A stretch of DNA of 31,340 bases from Lentisphaerota bacterium (GCA_012511845.1 JAAZFF010000052.1:1-31340), one strand, 5' to 3'; shown: positions 1 to 7,700, numbered from the stretch's first letter. Notes: a model not told the origin generated them from the sequence alone. Numbers and translations: made by a program.

Positions 1-1
1 C

Positions 2-367
2 GGAGACGGTGCACAACGCCGCCCCGAGGCACGTCAGCGGCGCGAAGGCGCACGTGATGGAGATGCCGCCGCTCGCCGCCGTCCGGAAGCACGTCAGCGT
101 CGTGAAGGCGCACGTGATGGAGATGCCGAAGCTCGTCGCCGCCCGGAGGCACGTCAGCGCCGTGAAGGTGCTCGTGATGGAGATGCCGCAGCTCGCCGCC
201 CGGAGGCGCGTCGCCGTCCTGAGGAAATGACGGAAAAGGAAAGAGAAGATATGCGTAAAAGACGGGCAGAGAATCGTCGCCGTTTCGAAAACATGTCTGA
301 AGAGGAGAGAGCTGAAATGCGCAAGAAGTGGCAGGAAGTCCGCAAGAGCGCTGAAGCCGACAAATAA
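2..367 (+). CDS. C-terminal part of a charged repeat protein (5' end outside window)
   Basis: The frame is open from the left edge to a TAA at 365-367 and has no start in the window, so this is a 3' fragment of 121 codons. It carries three tandem copies of a 20-residue unit that begins PEARQRREGARDGDA and ends in RRR (the third copy is one Arg short), then a Glu/Arg/Lys-rich helical tail with repeated 'MRK(R/K)' and 'SEEERAEMRKKW' motifs. The tail resembles DUF3106-like helical repeats, where 'M(S/T)xEER' units recur; that is a similarity of style, not a proven family membership. The alternative frame starting at 10 is also open, but it gives an Ala/Val/His-rich product and stops at 230, while this frame continues through ordinary coding sequence to a stop just before a terminator. 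Function is unknown; the composition suggests a surface or periplasmic coiled-coil or disordered protein. Confidence 0.7.
   Translation, partial: GDGAQRRPEARQRREGARDGDAAARRRPEARQRREGARDGDAEARRRPEARQRREGARDGDAAARRPEARRRPEEMTEKEREDMRKRRAENRRRFENMSEEERAEMRKKWQEVRKSAEADK
23..199 (+). repeat. 60-bp in-frame tandem repeat
   Basis: Three consecutive units start at 23, 83 and 143. The first two are 60 bp and the third is 57 bp. They differ mostly at third codon positions and at one Ala/Glu position, which indicates selection on the protein sequence. A partial unit (GDGAQRR) is visible at the left edge, so the array probably extends upstream. Confidence 0.85.
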
Positions 368-395
368 TAGAGTCTGCTGTCAAACAGTTCGCAGT

Positions 396-434
396 ATCCC
401 GTTTCCCGATTTATCGGGAGGCGGGATTTTTTTT
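396..434 (+). terminator. Rho-independent terminator
   Basis: An imperfect GC-rich hairpin (ATCCCG...TCCCGAT, loop TTAT-like, then ATCGGGA...CGGGAT) runs directly into eight T residues. It follows the partial gene ending at 367, and its tail overlaps the stop codon of the convergent comF gene, so it probably ends the rightward transcript. Confidence 0.85.
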
Positions 435-1149
435 AATCCCGGGCAATTGTAATCGCCAAAACACGTTCTGCCCCGTTTGCTTTCAATGTGGCAGCACATT
501 CTGAAAGTGTGGCACCCGTGGTCATGACATCATCAATGATCAGAACGCATCTGCCATAAACCCAGGGGAACATTTCTTTTGGTGAAAAGAATGCGTCTGC
601 AACATTTTTCCGACGCTCTTTGGCATCCAGAAACGTTTGTGTTTGTGTATCCCGTTTTCTTTGCAGCACCTGCGGTACATTGGGGACTGCCGCAGAGCGT
701 GATAAATTTTCTGTAAGAAGTCCCGCCTGATTGTACCCGCGCGACTTTTCTTTGGAGGTACTCAGTGGAACAGGGCACATAATATCGATTTTTTCCTTGC
801 TGAAATTTGCAATCATGCAGCCCTGCAGCAATTCGGCAAGCTCCTGCCGCAACCAGGTTGCACGGTTATACTTGAATTTATGTATAAGTGTGCGCACAGT
901 GCCTGTAAATGTGGCAGCACTTCGAGCCATATCGAACCTGGGCGGTGTTCTCCTGCATTGTGTACATGTTGATGCAACAAGCCCTGCTGCAGCAACTTCC
1001 ATCATTATTTTACCGCATACTGAGCAACACTCTATAGCTGGATGCAGCGTTATTGCCGAACGGCATTTGTTGCAGATATGTTTTTCGGACGGTACGCCGC
1101 AAACAGCGCACGAAACGGGGTAGATGATATCCAGCAGGTGTTTAAACAT
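433..1149 (-). CDS. comF: ComF family protein (phosphoribosyltransferase-like)
   Basis: A 238-residue protein with the ComFC/GntX layout. The N-terminal zinc-finger-like region has Cys pairs (CAVC, CNKC, CSVC, CTQC) within about residues 14-65. The C-terminal type I phosphoribosyltransferase domain has the PRPP loop 'LIIDDVMTTGAT' near residue 210. ComF proteins support DNA uptake in competent bacteria, but many non-competent species carry them and the biochemical reaction is unsettled. The start abuts the waaA stop without a gap, so the two are almost certainly cotranscribed and translationally coupled. Family assignment is firm; the role in transformation is not shown here, because no comEC or comEA lies in the window. 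Confidence 0.9.
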   Translation of the reverse strand: MFKHLLDIIYPVSCAVCGVPSEKHICNKCRSAITLHPAIECCSVCGKIMMEVAAAGLVASTCTQCRRTPPRFDMARSAATFTGTVRTLIHKFKYNRATWLRQELAELLQGCMIANFSKEKIDIMCPVPLSTSKEKSRGYNQAGLLTENLSRSAAVPNVPQVLQRKRDTQTQTFLDAKERRKNVADAFFSPKEMFPWVYGRCVLIIDDVMTTGATLSECAATLKANGAERVLAITIARD

Positions 1150-2457
1150 TTATTCAAGTTGTGACAGAATAACTTCAGCACTTCTCGCCAGAGCACCGCG
1201 GTTCTCTTCAACAGCAGCTCCGGCACGGATTCCAAACGAATCACGTGTGGCAGGGTCCTCACACAGCCACATTATCGCATCAGAAAGTTCGGAGGCATCC
1301 GAAACTTCTTTAATAGCATTTTTCTTACGGAATATATCCATGACGGAAGCGAAATTTTCTGTATGGGGTCCTGTAATTACAGCCTTGCCCGCCGATGCCG
1401 GTTCGATCATGTTCTGCCCGCCGATATTGGGCGGCAGGGTTTTCCCCACAAAAACTATATCGGCAAGGGAGTACAGCGGAAAGAGCTCACCGGTGGTATC
1501 AACCATGAGGATTGCATTTTTGTCACCGCCGCTCGGCTCAGTTCCATTTTTCATGCGGCTGCGTCGTTTGACTGTAAAACCGTCTGCTGAAAGTTCTCTT
1601 TCAACTTCATCGCCTCTCTCAGCATGTCTGGGAACAATAACGAGACGAATCTCCGGACTTTTTTCTCTGGCTTTAAGCCATGCTTTTGCGAGTGCAGTTT
1701 CTTCGCCCCGCCAAGTTGAACCGCCCAGCAGAATAGGAGCTTCCGGAGATATGCCCGCATCCTTCAGTGTGCTGCGGGATTTTTCAAGCGCCTCCCGTGA
1801 AGGAGGAGAAATATCAAATTTTACCGACCCCATAACCCTGATAATGTTTTCCGGTGCTCCGGCGGCTATGAGCCGCTCTTTATCAATTTCTGATTGTACG
1901 AGCATTTTTGAAAAACATTTGAATACATCACCGAAGAAACACTTCAGTTTCTTGTAGCGGGGCGCCGAGCGATCGGAAATCCTGCCGTTTATAAGAATTA
2001 CAGGGATATCTTTTTTCCGGCAGGTTCGTATGATGTTGGGCCAGAATTCAGACTCTGTCAGAACAAGTGCCTTTGCGTTGATTATATCCAATGAGCGACG
2101 GACAACAGACGGGAAATCTACCGGAAGATATATCAGCACATCATCATCTTGTGCCAGGTTCTCGCATACGCCGTACCCTGTGGAACTTGTAGTGGAAATT
2201 ATGAAGGATTCGTCAGGTGCCAGGCGTCTCAGCTCGTGCAGTACGAGACCTGCAAGATTTGCTTCTCCCACGCTTACGGCGTGTATCCATATACGAGGTT
2301 TTTCTGCAAGTCGAGCTGCTGTTTCAGGAGAGAATTTGCCGAGTCGTTGACCGAAGTTGGCCCTGTAACCTCCTCGCTTTTTCATCCGCATGAAGAACTT
2401 CGGGAGCATCAGAATATACCCGATTCCAAATAAGATGTTGTAGAAAAACCAGCGCAT
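1150..2457 (-). CDS. waaA: 3-deoxy-D-manno-octulosonic acid (Kdo) transferase
   Basis: A 435-residue GT30 glycosyltransferase that moves Kdo from CMP-Kdo onto the lipid A precursor at the inner membrane's cytoplasmic face. Evidence includes the N-terminal hydrophobic anchor (residues about 5-20), the 'WIHAVSVGE' motif with the likely catalytic base Glu65, 'LTESEFWPN', 'INGRISDRS', 'GSVKFD', and the C-terminal nucleotide-binding 'NMIEPASAGKAVITGPHTENF'. Length matches the family. The start has AT-rich sequence upstream and no clear Shine-Dalgarno. It lies 8 bp after a hypothetical gene and directly before comF. The gene shows the organism makes lipid A-Kdo LPS, consistent with lptE further right. 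Confidence 0.95.
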   Translation of the reverse strand: MRWFFYNILFGIGYILMLPKFFMRMKKRGGYRANFGQRLGKFSPETAARLAEKPRIWIHAVSVGEANLAGLVLHELRRLAPDESFIISTTSSTGYGVCENLAQDDDVLIYLPVDFPSVVRRSLDIINAKALVLTESEFWPNIIRTCRKKDIPVILINGRISDRSAPRYKKLKCFFGDVFKCFSKMLVQSEIDKERLIAAGAPENIIRVMGSVKFDISPPSREALEKSRSTLKDAGISPEAPILLGGSTWRGEETALAKAWLKAREKSPEIRLVIVPRHAERGDEVERELSADGFTVKRRSRMKNGTEPSGGDKNAILMVDTTGELFPLYSLADIVFVGKTLPPNIGGQNMIEPASAGKAVITGPHTENFASVMDIFRKKNAIKEVSDASELSDAIMWLCEDPATRDSFGIRAGAAVEENRGALARSAEVILSQLE

Positions 2458-2465
2458 ATTAAATA

Positions 2466-3389
2466 TTAATTTTGAATAGATATTCCGGGCAGGGTTACTG
2501 AGAAGTCAAGCTCGGGGGTGTTGTCGGGACCTATTTGCTCGGCTGTATAAATTCTGTTTGTATCAGTGTTATGCCATATCAGGGCTATGCCGTTGTGCCA
2601 GCGCCTGCGCATGAAGCGTTCGCTGTGATGTTCGCGCGGGGCATTAAACAGGATTCTTCTGGCATCATGTCCGTTTACACGGCATGGTTTTGCGTTATCA
2701 ATAATAATGGAGTGTGAACGCAAGATCGGGCGATAGAAATCAGTCAGTTCCCTTCCGTCGAAGATCATGCTTGCCATTCCCCATCGGCGAAATACTGTTT
2801 TGCGTTTCGTCAATTCACTTTCAAAGTTCATCATTACGTTTGCAGGCAGCACAATGATGTCCTCAATTTTGTAATCCCACGGCAGCTTGCAGTGAATCCC
2901 ATGCAGGTTGTATTCACACAGATCTTCGTCATCATTGAAATCAAACGATTCAAGTATCGGATAGATCGTATCGGTGCGACCGGTCCGATCTGAATATCCT
3001 TCAAAAATCCAGCGTATCAGATGATTGCTTTCAGGGTTGTAAGCCATCGCCTGGCATGGAGTCTCATCATCAAGCCATCCGAGTAAAAAGTTGGAAAAAG
3101 TTTCAGTACTTATATCGGTTGATCTGAGATTCCGGGCGTTGGATTTACCCAATATATTGTTTACAATGAAAGCCGTCATTGTCGTCAGTCTGTCGGGCTC
3201 TCTTTTACAGGGCTCCCAGCTTACCGTTGCCTGCAATCCGTGACGAGTGTTAAATTCAATGCGCCCAACGCGATCTTCAACAGAGTAGGCAGTTATTTCC
3301 CAGTCCGACGGTACTTTTGCCCTGACATGGTGCCATGCGAACTGATTCCAGTTGTTTTTACGGTTTTGTTTTTTACCGGTTTTTTTCAT
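2466..3389 (-). CDS. Hypothetical protein with two related halves
   Basis: A 307-residue soluble protein that I cannot assign to a named family. It has no signal peptide or membrane segment, and its N-terminus is Lys/Asn-rich. Two halves look related: residues about 17-155 start 'HVRAKVPSDWEITAYS' and end in 'ILESFDF', and residues about 160-300 start 'GIHCKLPWDYKIEDI' and end in 'TPELDF'. Each half has a 'P-x-(D/W)-W/Y' strand opening, a central charged strand and a Trp-rich C-terminal strand, suggesting a duplicated beta-rich domain in the style of PsbP/Mog1-like folds; that fold guess is weak. It is the first gene of an apparent operon with waaA and comF (8-bp gap), which may mean an envelope-linked role, but no catalytic motif is visible. 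Confidence 0.75.
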   Translation of the reverse strand: MKKTGKKQNRKNNWNQFAWHHVRAKVPSDWEITAYSVEDRVGRIEFNTRHGLQATVSWEPCKREPDRLTTMTAFIVNNILGKSNARNLRSTDISTETFSNFLLGWLDDETPCQAMAYNPESNHLIRWIFEGYSDRTGRTDTIYPILESFDFNDDEDLCEYNLHGIHCKLPWDYKIEDIIVLPANVMMNFESELTKRKTVFRRWGMASMIFDGRELTDFYRPILRSHSIIIDNAKPCRVNGHDARRILFNAPREHHSERFMRRRWHNGIALIWHNTDTNRIYTAEQIGPDNTPELDFSVTLPGISIQN

Positions 3390-3460
3390 GGCACTTTATT
3401 CTGACTCATTTATTGTTTTTGTACAAGCTGCAAGATGCTGGAGCACTAGTATATATAATA

Positions 3461-4294
3461 TCAATTGATATCTGCAAACTCTGAAATACGGGCAACGGGA
3501 GGCGGATCCTGCGCTGTTGACCTCGGATAGTGTACGTCAGGTTCACCAAAGAGCATCACGTAGGACAGGGAATAGCCGTCCGGGATACGCAGTATTCTGC
3601 GGGAGTCTTTCTCCAGCAGCGAGAAGGCTCTGAAGCCGAATCCGCACCATGTTGTGCCCAGACCGAGACTCTGAGCCATTGTTTCGAATTGTGCCAGTGC
3701 TATAATCGGGTCTATTTCTCGGCATACAGAGTCGTCTTTGGCAGAAACAGCAATCAGGTGGGGGGCGTTTGAGAAAACTACATCGCCACCTGCCTGAAGA
3801 ATTGCCCTGCGAAGTTTCACCCATTTGAAAGGGGCGGGGAGGGTGTTGTTTTCCAGCATTTCCAGCAATGAGGTTCTGACAAATGAGCGTATTTGATCCA
3901 TTGTCTCCACGTTTGAGACAATTGAGAAATGCAGACCCCTGTCGTTGTGCCCTGTTGGAGTCCACCTCAGTACATCCTGCAATGCCCGGAGCTTTTCTTC
4001 TGATACATTTGCGTGTTTGTATTGCCTGCATGAGCGCCTGAACTGATAAAGAGACGCCACTTCATCAGATTGTGGCAGAGTCCTGACTGTTCCACAATCT
4101 TCGGGCGTCTTGCCGTGGATGGAGAGTGCTCCTTCCGGGCACACAGCCAGGCAGTGGAGGCATTTGATGCATGTTTTTTCTCCGAATCGGGCGACACCGG
4201 GAATTCCGTTGTTCATTTCCAGTGAATTTGCGGGGCAGTCTTTTACACAACTTCCGCATCCGATGCATTTTTCTGTGTCGATAATTAAATTCAT
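3461..4294 (-). CDS. Nitroreductase family protein with N-terminal 2[4Fe-4S] ferredoxin domain
   Basis: A 277-residue fusion. Residues 1-60 hold two complete CxxCxxCxxxCP motifs (CIGCGSCVKDCP and CIKCLHCLAVCP), and residues about 80-270 form an FMN nitroreductase domain opening with 'RRSCRQYK', which binds the FMN phosphate in this family. The ferredoxin domain can feed electrons straight to the flavin without NAD(P)H. Such fusions are common in anaerobes. The physiological substrate cannot be read from sequence. It is separated from its neighbours by 71 and 83 bp and appears to be a single-gene unit. 'GLGTTWCGFGFRAF' near residue 215 is the usual C-terminal nitroreductase motif. Confidence 0.9.
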   Translation of the reverse strand: MNLIIDTEKCIGCGSCVKDCPANSLEMNNGIPGVARFGEKTCIKCLHCLAVCPEGALSIHGKTPEDCGTVRTLPQSDEVASLYQFRRSCRQYKHANVSEEKLRALQDVLRWTPTGHNDRGLHFSIVSNVETMDQIRSFVRTSLLEMLENNTLPAPFKWVKLRRAILQAGGDVVFSNAPHLIAVSAKDDSVCREIDPIIALAQFETMAQSLGLGTTWCGFGFRAFSLLEKDSRRILRIPDGYSLSYVMLFGEPDVHYPRSTAQDPPPVARISEFADIN

Positions 4295-4377
4295 GAGGCT
4301 TTACTCCATGTATGATGTAACGTCTTTAATGAAGGAATGGTGAATCCTGAAATTGAAATATTTTGCGGCGCATGGTA

Positions 4378-5352
4378 TCAGAGATTATGCGCCCAGTCAA
4401 AAATTGCAAACAGACCTTCCGATTTGCCGTGAAGGAGGTTGTTGTATACGCTCTGGCAATCATCAGGGGAAAACTGTTTTATAAGTCCATCTGTTTTCAC
4501 ACGTCCTTCGGCTAGCCAGCGCAGTGCCGTGGCGAATCCGGTGTTGAGGCTGTGTGGAGTCTGGTCTGTTGCATATTTCGAAAATTCCCACTCCCACCCG
4601 CTGCGCAATATTACGTATTTGTGGAAAACGAGAGAGAGCAGTTCGTGGGCGCTGGAATCGCTGTGGCGAAGCCAGGGTACACCAATCAGCACTACTTCGC
4701 CGCGTTTTCGTACCACCTTGCAGCCATCAATTGCAGGCTGTTCGTATCCTGAACATTCTGCAACAAGCGCTACTGTACCGGCGATATCAGGATCGTTATG
4801 CGGGATATCTGAAAACACCTTTTTGATGCCCGACTGCACTATGTTGCGTCTGCGTGTTTCATCCGGTTCTGCAACCATCACATCGTATCCGCTTATGGCG
4901 AATATTTGAGCTGCCATGTATCCTACGGGACCGGCACCGGTTACGAGAACACGATCGCCCGGGCGGGCAGCAGTGGTGGCAAGTGTAGTCATGGAAACAC
5001 CCATTAATCTAGCGAGAACTGCTTCCTGCGGGGATAAGCCGGGAGGGACGGGGAAGACGTCCATCGCATTTGTTTTCTGGAAACTTCTATGAGGTCCCAT
5101 GCAGAAGTACAGTCCGCCAGTAGTCACATTCTTTACTTCAGAACCTATTTCTTCGGCTTCAAAAACGGCTGCATATCCCGGAAACGAGGGGAATGAATTA
5201 CCTTTGTAATTCCATGCCAGTTCTGTTCCGGGACTTATCAGTGTGCAAACTGTTCTTCCCATTACTTCGTCTGCTCCGAGGGTTTGGGAGTATGAAACTT
5301 CTACAAGCTCCGCATGTTCTCTGGCAGTGATTGATACAGCTCCATGTTTCAT
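4378..5352 (-). CDS. Medium-chain dehydrogenase-like oxidoreductase lacking zinc ligands
   Basis: A 324-residue protein of the MDR/alcohol-dehydrogenase superfamily. The NAD(P)-binding Rossmann motif 'VLVTGAGPVGYMAAQIF' lies near residue 140, and an acidic 'VAEPDE' about 25 residues later favours NAD. The usual catalytic-zinc cysteine is replaced: the region reads 'TLISPGTELAW', and the normal GHE motif is 'FPGYAAVFEAEE', so neither catalytic nor structural zinc is supported. This matches the 'iSpGTEl' subgroup linked to sugar or cyclitol oxidoreductases. The start overlaps the upstream sugar isomerase stop (ATGA), so the two are translationally coupled and probably act on the same sugar. The exact substrate is unknown. 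Confidence 0.85.
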   Translation of the reverse strand: MKHGAVSITAREHAELVEVSYSQTLGADEVMGRTVCTLISPGTELAWNYKGNSFPSFPGYAAVFEAEEIGSEVKNVTTGGLYFCMGPHRSFQKTNAMDVFPVPPGLSPQEAVLARLMGVSMTTLATTAARPGDRVLVTGAGPVGYMAAQIFAISGYDVMVAEPDETRRRNIVQSGIKKVFSDIPHNDPDIAGTVALVAECSGYEQPAIDGCKVVRKRGEVVLIGVPWLRHSDSSAHELLSLVFHKYVILRSGWEWEFSKYATDQTPHSLNTGFATALRWLAEGRVKTDGLIKQFSPDDCQSVYNNLLHGKSEGLFAIFDWAHNL

Positions 5353-6191
5353 AAAGCAATCCCCTCCTCCCCGGCAACGTCACGGATGTAAGCAGCTGCC
5401 TTGCGATATTCAGCGTCATCCGGCAGGTGCTCCAGCATGAGAGGGATATCCGGGTCGAGTTTGTTCAGCTCCCGCACCAGTACACGGTAGTCGAGATTTC
5501 CCAGTCCGGGACGAACTTCATCAAGGTGTACTGTAAGATTCTCCTGAAGCAGGATATCCTTTGCATGGCATGACTTGATATGTGATCCTAGAACAGAGAA
5601 ACATTCTTTTAGTAGCCGATCGGTATTGAAGTATGTCTGCGGACTGCATACAAGGTTTACCGGATCTAGATGAACTGCGAAAGCTTTGCGATCTATGGCT
5701 TTAATGAGGCGCAGATAGGAGTCGACGGAGTCGGGGTACATCCAGGGCATCGTCTCGAGCGTGTAGAAGGTCCGCACGGGATTAACTGTATCTATAATAT
5801 CGCGGACGACGGCAACTATCATTTCAAAAGTTTCTTCTGTGAGATCAGCCGGATGGGGACCGTCCCATTTTTCGCCTCGCGAACCTGCTATATTAACGCA
5901 GCATCGGGCGCCGATTTTGTCGGCAAGTTCCAGTGATGCCTTGCACTTTTCAATTGCCTCGCTTGCAATGTCTGCATCGGGATTCAGCGGGTTGCTCCAT
6001 GCGCCAACCTCGGCAATTACTATATCGGCTTCTGCAGCGGCTTTTTCATATGCTTTTATTGTGTCGCTGTCTGTTTCCGGTTTTAGAGGGCAGTATGCTG
6101 CACCATACCCTTCTGCTTTCACTGCCGCTATCCAGGATTCAGGTGAATCTGCTTTTGTTAAAACGGGACCGCCCAATCTCATTTCAATCAT
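5349..6191 (-). CDS. Sugar phosphate isomerase/epimerase (xylose isomerase-like TIM barrel)
   Basis: A 280-residue AP-endonuclease-2/xylose-isomerase-like TIM barrel. Metal-ligand residues occur in the expected order: 'IAEVGAW' (Glu, about 60), 'YTLETMPW' (Glu, about 148), 'FAVHLDPVN' (His and Asp, about 180), 'HIKSCHAKD' (His, about 212) and the late Glu in 'LMLEHLPD' (about 258). Members include inosose dehydratases, hydroxypyruvate isomerases and ketose epimerases, so the reaction remains open. It is first in a two-gene minus-strand operon with the dehydrogenase at 4378 and has a good promoter just upstream (6275-6303) with a palindrome on the transcribed side. Confidence 0.88.
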   Translation of the reverse strand: MIEMRLGGPVLTKADSPESWIAAVKAEGYGAAYCPLKPETDSDTIKAYEKAAAEADIVIAEVGAWSNPLNPDADIASEAIEKCKASLELADKIGARCCVNIAGSRGEKWDGPHPADLTEETFEMIVAVVRDIIDTVNPVRTFYTLETMPWMYPDSVDSYLRLIKAIDRKAFAVHLDPVNLVCSPQTYFNTDRLLKECFSVLGSHIKSCHAKDILLQENLTVHLDEVRPGLGNLDYRVLVRELNKLDPDIPLMLEHLPDDAEYRKAAAYIRDVAGEEGIAL

Positions 6192-6257
6192 CTCCCTGAT
6201 TACATTTTGATTTAAGTTAGAATACTGATTAAGTCTGGAAGTTTAGACTCTCCTTAC

Positions 6258-6265
6258 TTGTACAA
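6258..6265. promoter_or_regulatory. Candidate operator TTGTACAA
   Basis: A perfect 8-bp palindrome located about 10 bp downstream of the proposed minus-strand -10 element, near the transcript start of the sugar isomerase operon, where a repressor would block initiation. The LacI regulator at 25795 is far away and need not be its partner. A second copy of the octamer sits at 3419-3426. Confidence 0.35.
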
Positions 6266-6274
6266 CATGAGAAC

Positions 6275-6303
6275 ATCATATAATTTAACCGACAAATTCG
6301 CAA
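6275..6303 (-). promoter_or_regulatory. Sigma-70-type promoter of the sugar isomerase operon
   Basis: Read on the minus strand: TTGCGA at 6303-6298, a 17-bp spacer, then TATGAT at 6280-6275, about 85 bp before the start codon. Both hexamers are near consensus and the spacing is ideal. Confidence 0.6.
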
Positions 6304-6427
6304 TTTTTTATTGTGACAAGGATCCCGCAAGCCGGTCCAGTGGTCAGTGGGCTGCAGGGGCTCGACTTGCCCGTGCCCGGGACTAAGGTGGCTCATCTGT
6401 CACGGCGGTTGCGAGGTGTCGAATTTA

Positions 6428-6456
6428 TTGACTTGTGTGATTTGAAAAATTATCAT
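6428..6456 (+). promoter_or_regulatory. Sigma-70-type promoter of the UroD-like gene
   Basis: TTGACT at 6428-6433, a 17-bp spacer and TATCAT at 6451-6456, 48 bp upstream of the ATG at 6505. This is the strongest promoter match on the plus strand in this divergent region. Confidence 0.65.
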
Positions 6457-6504
6457 ATGCCGGCAATTACCTCTTGAGTTTCACTTTGCAGGAGAAGATT
6501 GATC

Positions 6505-7584
6505 ATGACAGAAATAATGCCGATAGCAGCGATTGATGATTGGGACCGCCGTATAGAACGTCAGGATGCCTTCTGGCACTGCCAAATTTTAGATCGTCCC
6601 GTAATCCTCATGCAGGGCAGAAAAGCGAAAACTGTTCCCTGGCCCGTCAAGAAGCACGCCTCAAGCCGTGAGCGCTGGTTTGATGCGGAGTTTATTGCTG
6701 AGCAGACAGCCGTCAGCGTCAGAAATTCTGTATATTTCGGCGACGCCCTGCCACAGAAGATGCCGAATCTGGGTCCGGAAGTGTTTAACGCTTTCCTCGG
6801 TATGGAACTAGATTTCGGTGATTCAACATCGTGGTCGATTCCAAACTTGCACGACTGGGATGACATCGACAGGATTGCTTTTGATCCTGAAAACTTATAT
6901 TGGCGGAAGATGTGCGAAATCACTGATGCACTTTTGTATGCTGGTAAGGATTTGTTTTACGTGGGTTTGACGGATTTTCACCCGGGAGGGGATGCGTGCG
7001 CAGCTTTCAGGGATCCGATGCAATATAATATCGACATGATCGAGTCTCCCGGGGAGGTGAAGCGACTGCTGCGTAAGGTGACCGATCTGTATTTTGAAAT
7101 ATTCGATCTTTCGCACAAGCGTCTTGTTGAAGCAAAACAGCCGTGCTGCACCTGGCTGGGTCCTGTTTCCAAGTACACCTGGTACGTGCCTTCCAACGAT
7201 TTTTCATGCATGATTTCAAAGGAAATGTTTGATGAATATTTTCTGCCGGGAATTATTGAGGAGTGTCGCGAACTTGAGAGGTCAATCTATCACCTTGATG
7301 GACCCGGTGCCCTGCGCCATCTCGACAGTCTGCTTGAAATTCCCGAGTTGAATGCCATTCAGTGGGTTTACGGAGATGGAAACGGGAGGGCTACTGATTG
7401 GATTCCCGTATATCAGAAAATTCAGGCTGCGGGCAAGGGCGTCCATATTTCTGCCGGTCTTGATGAGCTTGACACATTGATGGAGGCATTAAAGCCTGAG
7501 GGTGTGTGGCTTCGGCTTGGAGGCAACTTTGATGAAGATACGGCGCGGGCAGTTTTAAACCGCGTATCAGGCTGGACTAAATAG
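6505..7584 (+). CDS. Uroporphyrinogen decarboxylase-fold methyltransferase-like protein
   Basis: A 359-residue UroD/MtbA-superfamily protein. The ATG at 6505 is preferred over an in-frame TTG at 6499 because AGGAG at 6490-6494 lies 10 bp upstream of the ATG but only 4 bp from the TTG. The C-terminal part carries 'YHLDGPGALRHLDSLLEIP' and 'IQWVYGDGNG', typical of the proteins often labelled trimethylamine corrinoid protein 2-like, and a late 'GVWLRLGG'. True heme-pathway HemE signatures are absent, so a cobalamin-dependent methyl transfer or demethylation role is more likely than porphyrin decarboxylation. No corrinoid protein gene is adjacent. It is divergent from a sugar isomerase-dehydrogenase pair, and a link to methylated sugar metabolism is possible but unproven. 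Confidence 0.82.
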   Translation: MTEIMPIAAIDDWDRRIERQDAFWHCQILDRPVILMQGRKAKTVPWPVKKHASSRERWFDAEFIAEQTAVSVRNSVYFGDALPQKMPNLGPEVFNAFLGMELDFGDSTSWSIPNLHDWDDIDRIAFDPENLYWRKMCEITDALLYAGKDLFYVGLTDFHPGGDACAAFRDPMQYNIDMIESPGEVKRLLRKVTDLYFEIFDLSHKRLVEAKQPCCTWLGPVSKYTWYVPSNDFSCMISKEMFDEYFLPGIIEECRELERSIYHLDGPGALRHLDSLLEIPELNAIQWVYGDGNGRATDWIPVYQKIQAAGKGVHISAGLDELDTLMEALKPEGVWLRLGGNFDEDTARAVLNRVSGWTK

Positions 7585-7587
7585 TTC

Positions 7588-7680
7588 GCCTGGACAAGCC
7601 GCGCCAGTGGTCGGTGGTTAGTGGACAGCTTGCTCAGGAGGCGCAGATGTTTCACACAGAGCCGCAGAGGGGGAGAGTTG
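7588..7680. repeat. Intergenic dispersed repeat fragment
   Basis: Noncoding GC-rich stretch starting with a near copy of 6328-6350 (20 of 23 identical) and containing 'CCAGTGGTCGGTGG', related to the CAGTGG-rich elements at 19472-19487 and 19588-19618. The segment 'CACAGAGCCGCAGAGG' belongs to the same 'CTCTGCG'-type module seen near 19546. It lies between the UroD-like gene and the promoter at 7701. Confidence 0.6.
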
Positions 7681-7700
7681 GGGCATATTTTTCTTTATTC

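Larger units (their letters stand above)
6192..6504. other. Divergent intergenic region with two promoters and a repeat fragment
   Basis: This 313-bp space separates the sugar isomerase (minus) from the UroD-like gene (plus). It holds the two promoters listed separately, a TTGTACAA palindrome, and a GC-rich stretch from about 6324 to 6420 that resembles other intergenic repeats in the window: 6328-6350 matches 7595-7617 at 20 of 23 positions. No gene or RNA is apparent. Confidence 0.7.

Noticed and set aside
9..230. ATG-started frame of 73 codons over the left-edge repeats
   Set aside because: It overlaps the frame-2 gene, stops inside it and gives an odd Val/His/Ala product; the frame without a start continues into normal coding sequence and a terminator.
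1124..1957. 277-codon plus-strand frame
   Set aside because: It is antisense to the clear waaA coding sequence and has no recognisable motif.
3419..3426. TTGTACAA as an operator upstream of the hypothetical gene
   Set aside because: It can equally be a -35 element (TTGTAC) for the minus-strand gene, and no good -10 confirms either reading.
6499..6504. TTG start for the UroD-like gene
   Set aside because: The ribosome binding site is only 4 bp away from it and is well placed for the ATG at 6505.
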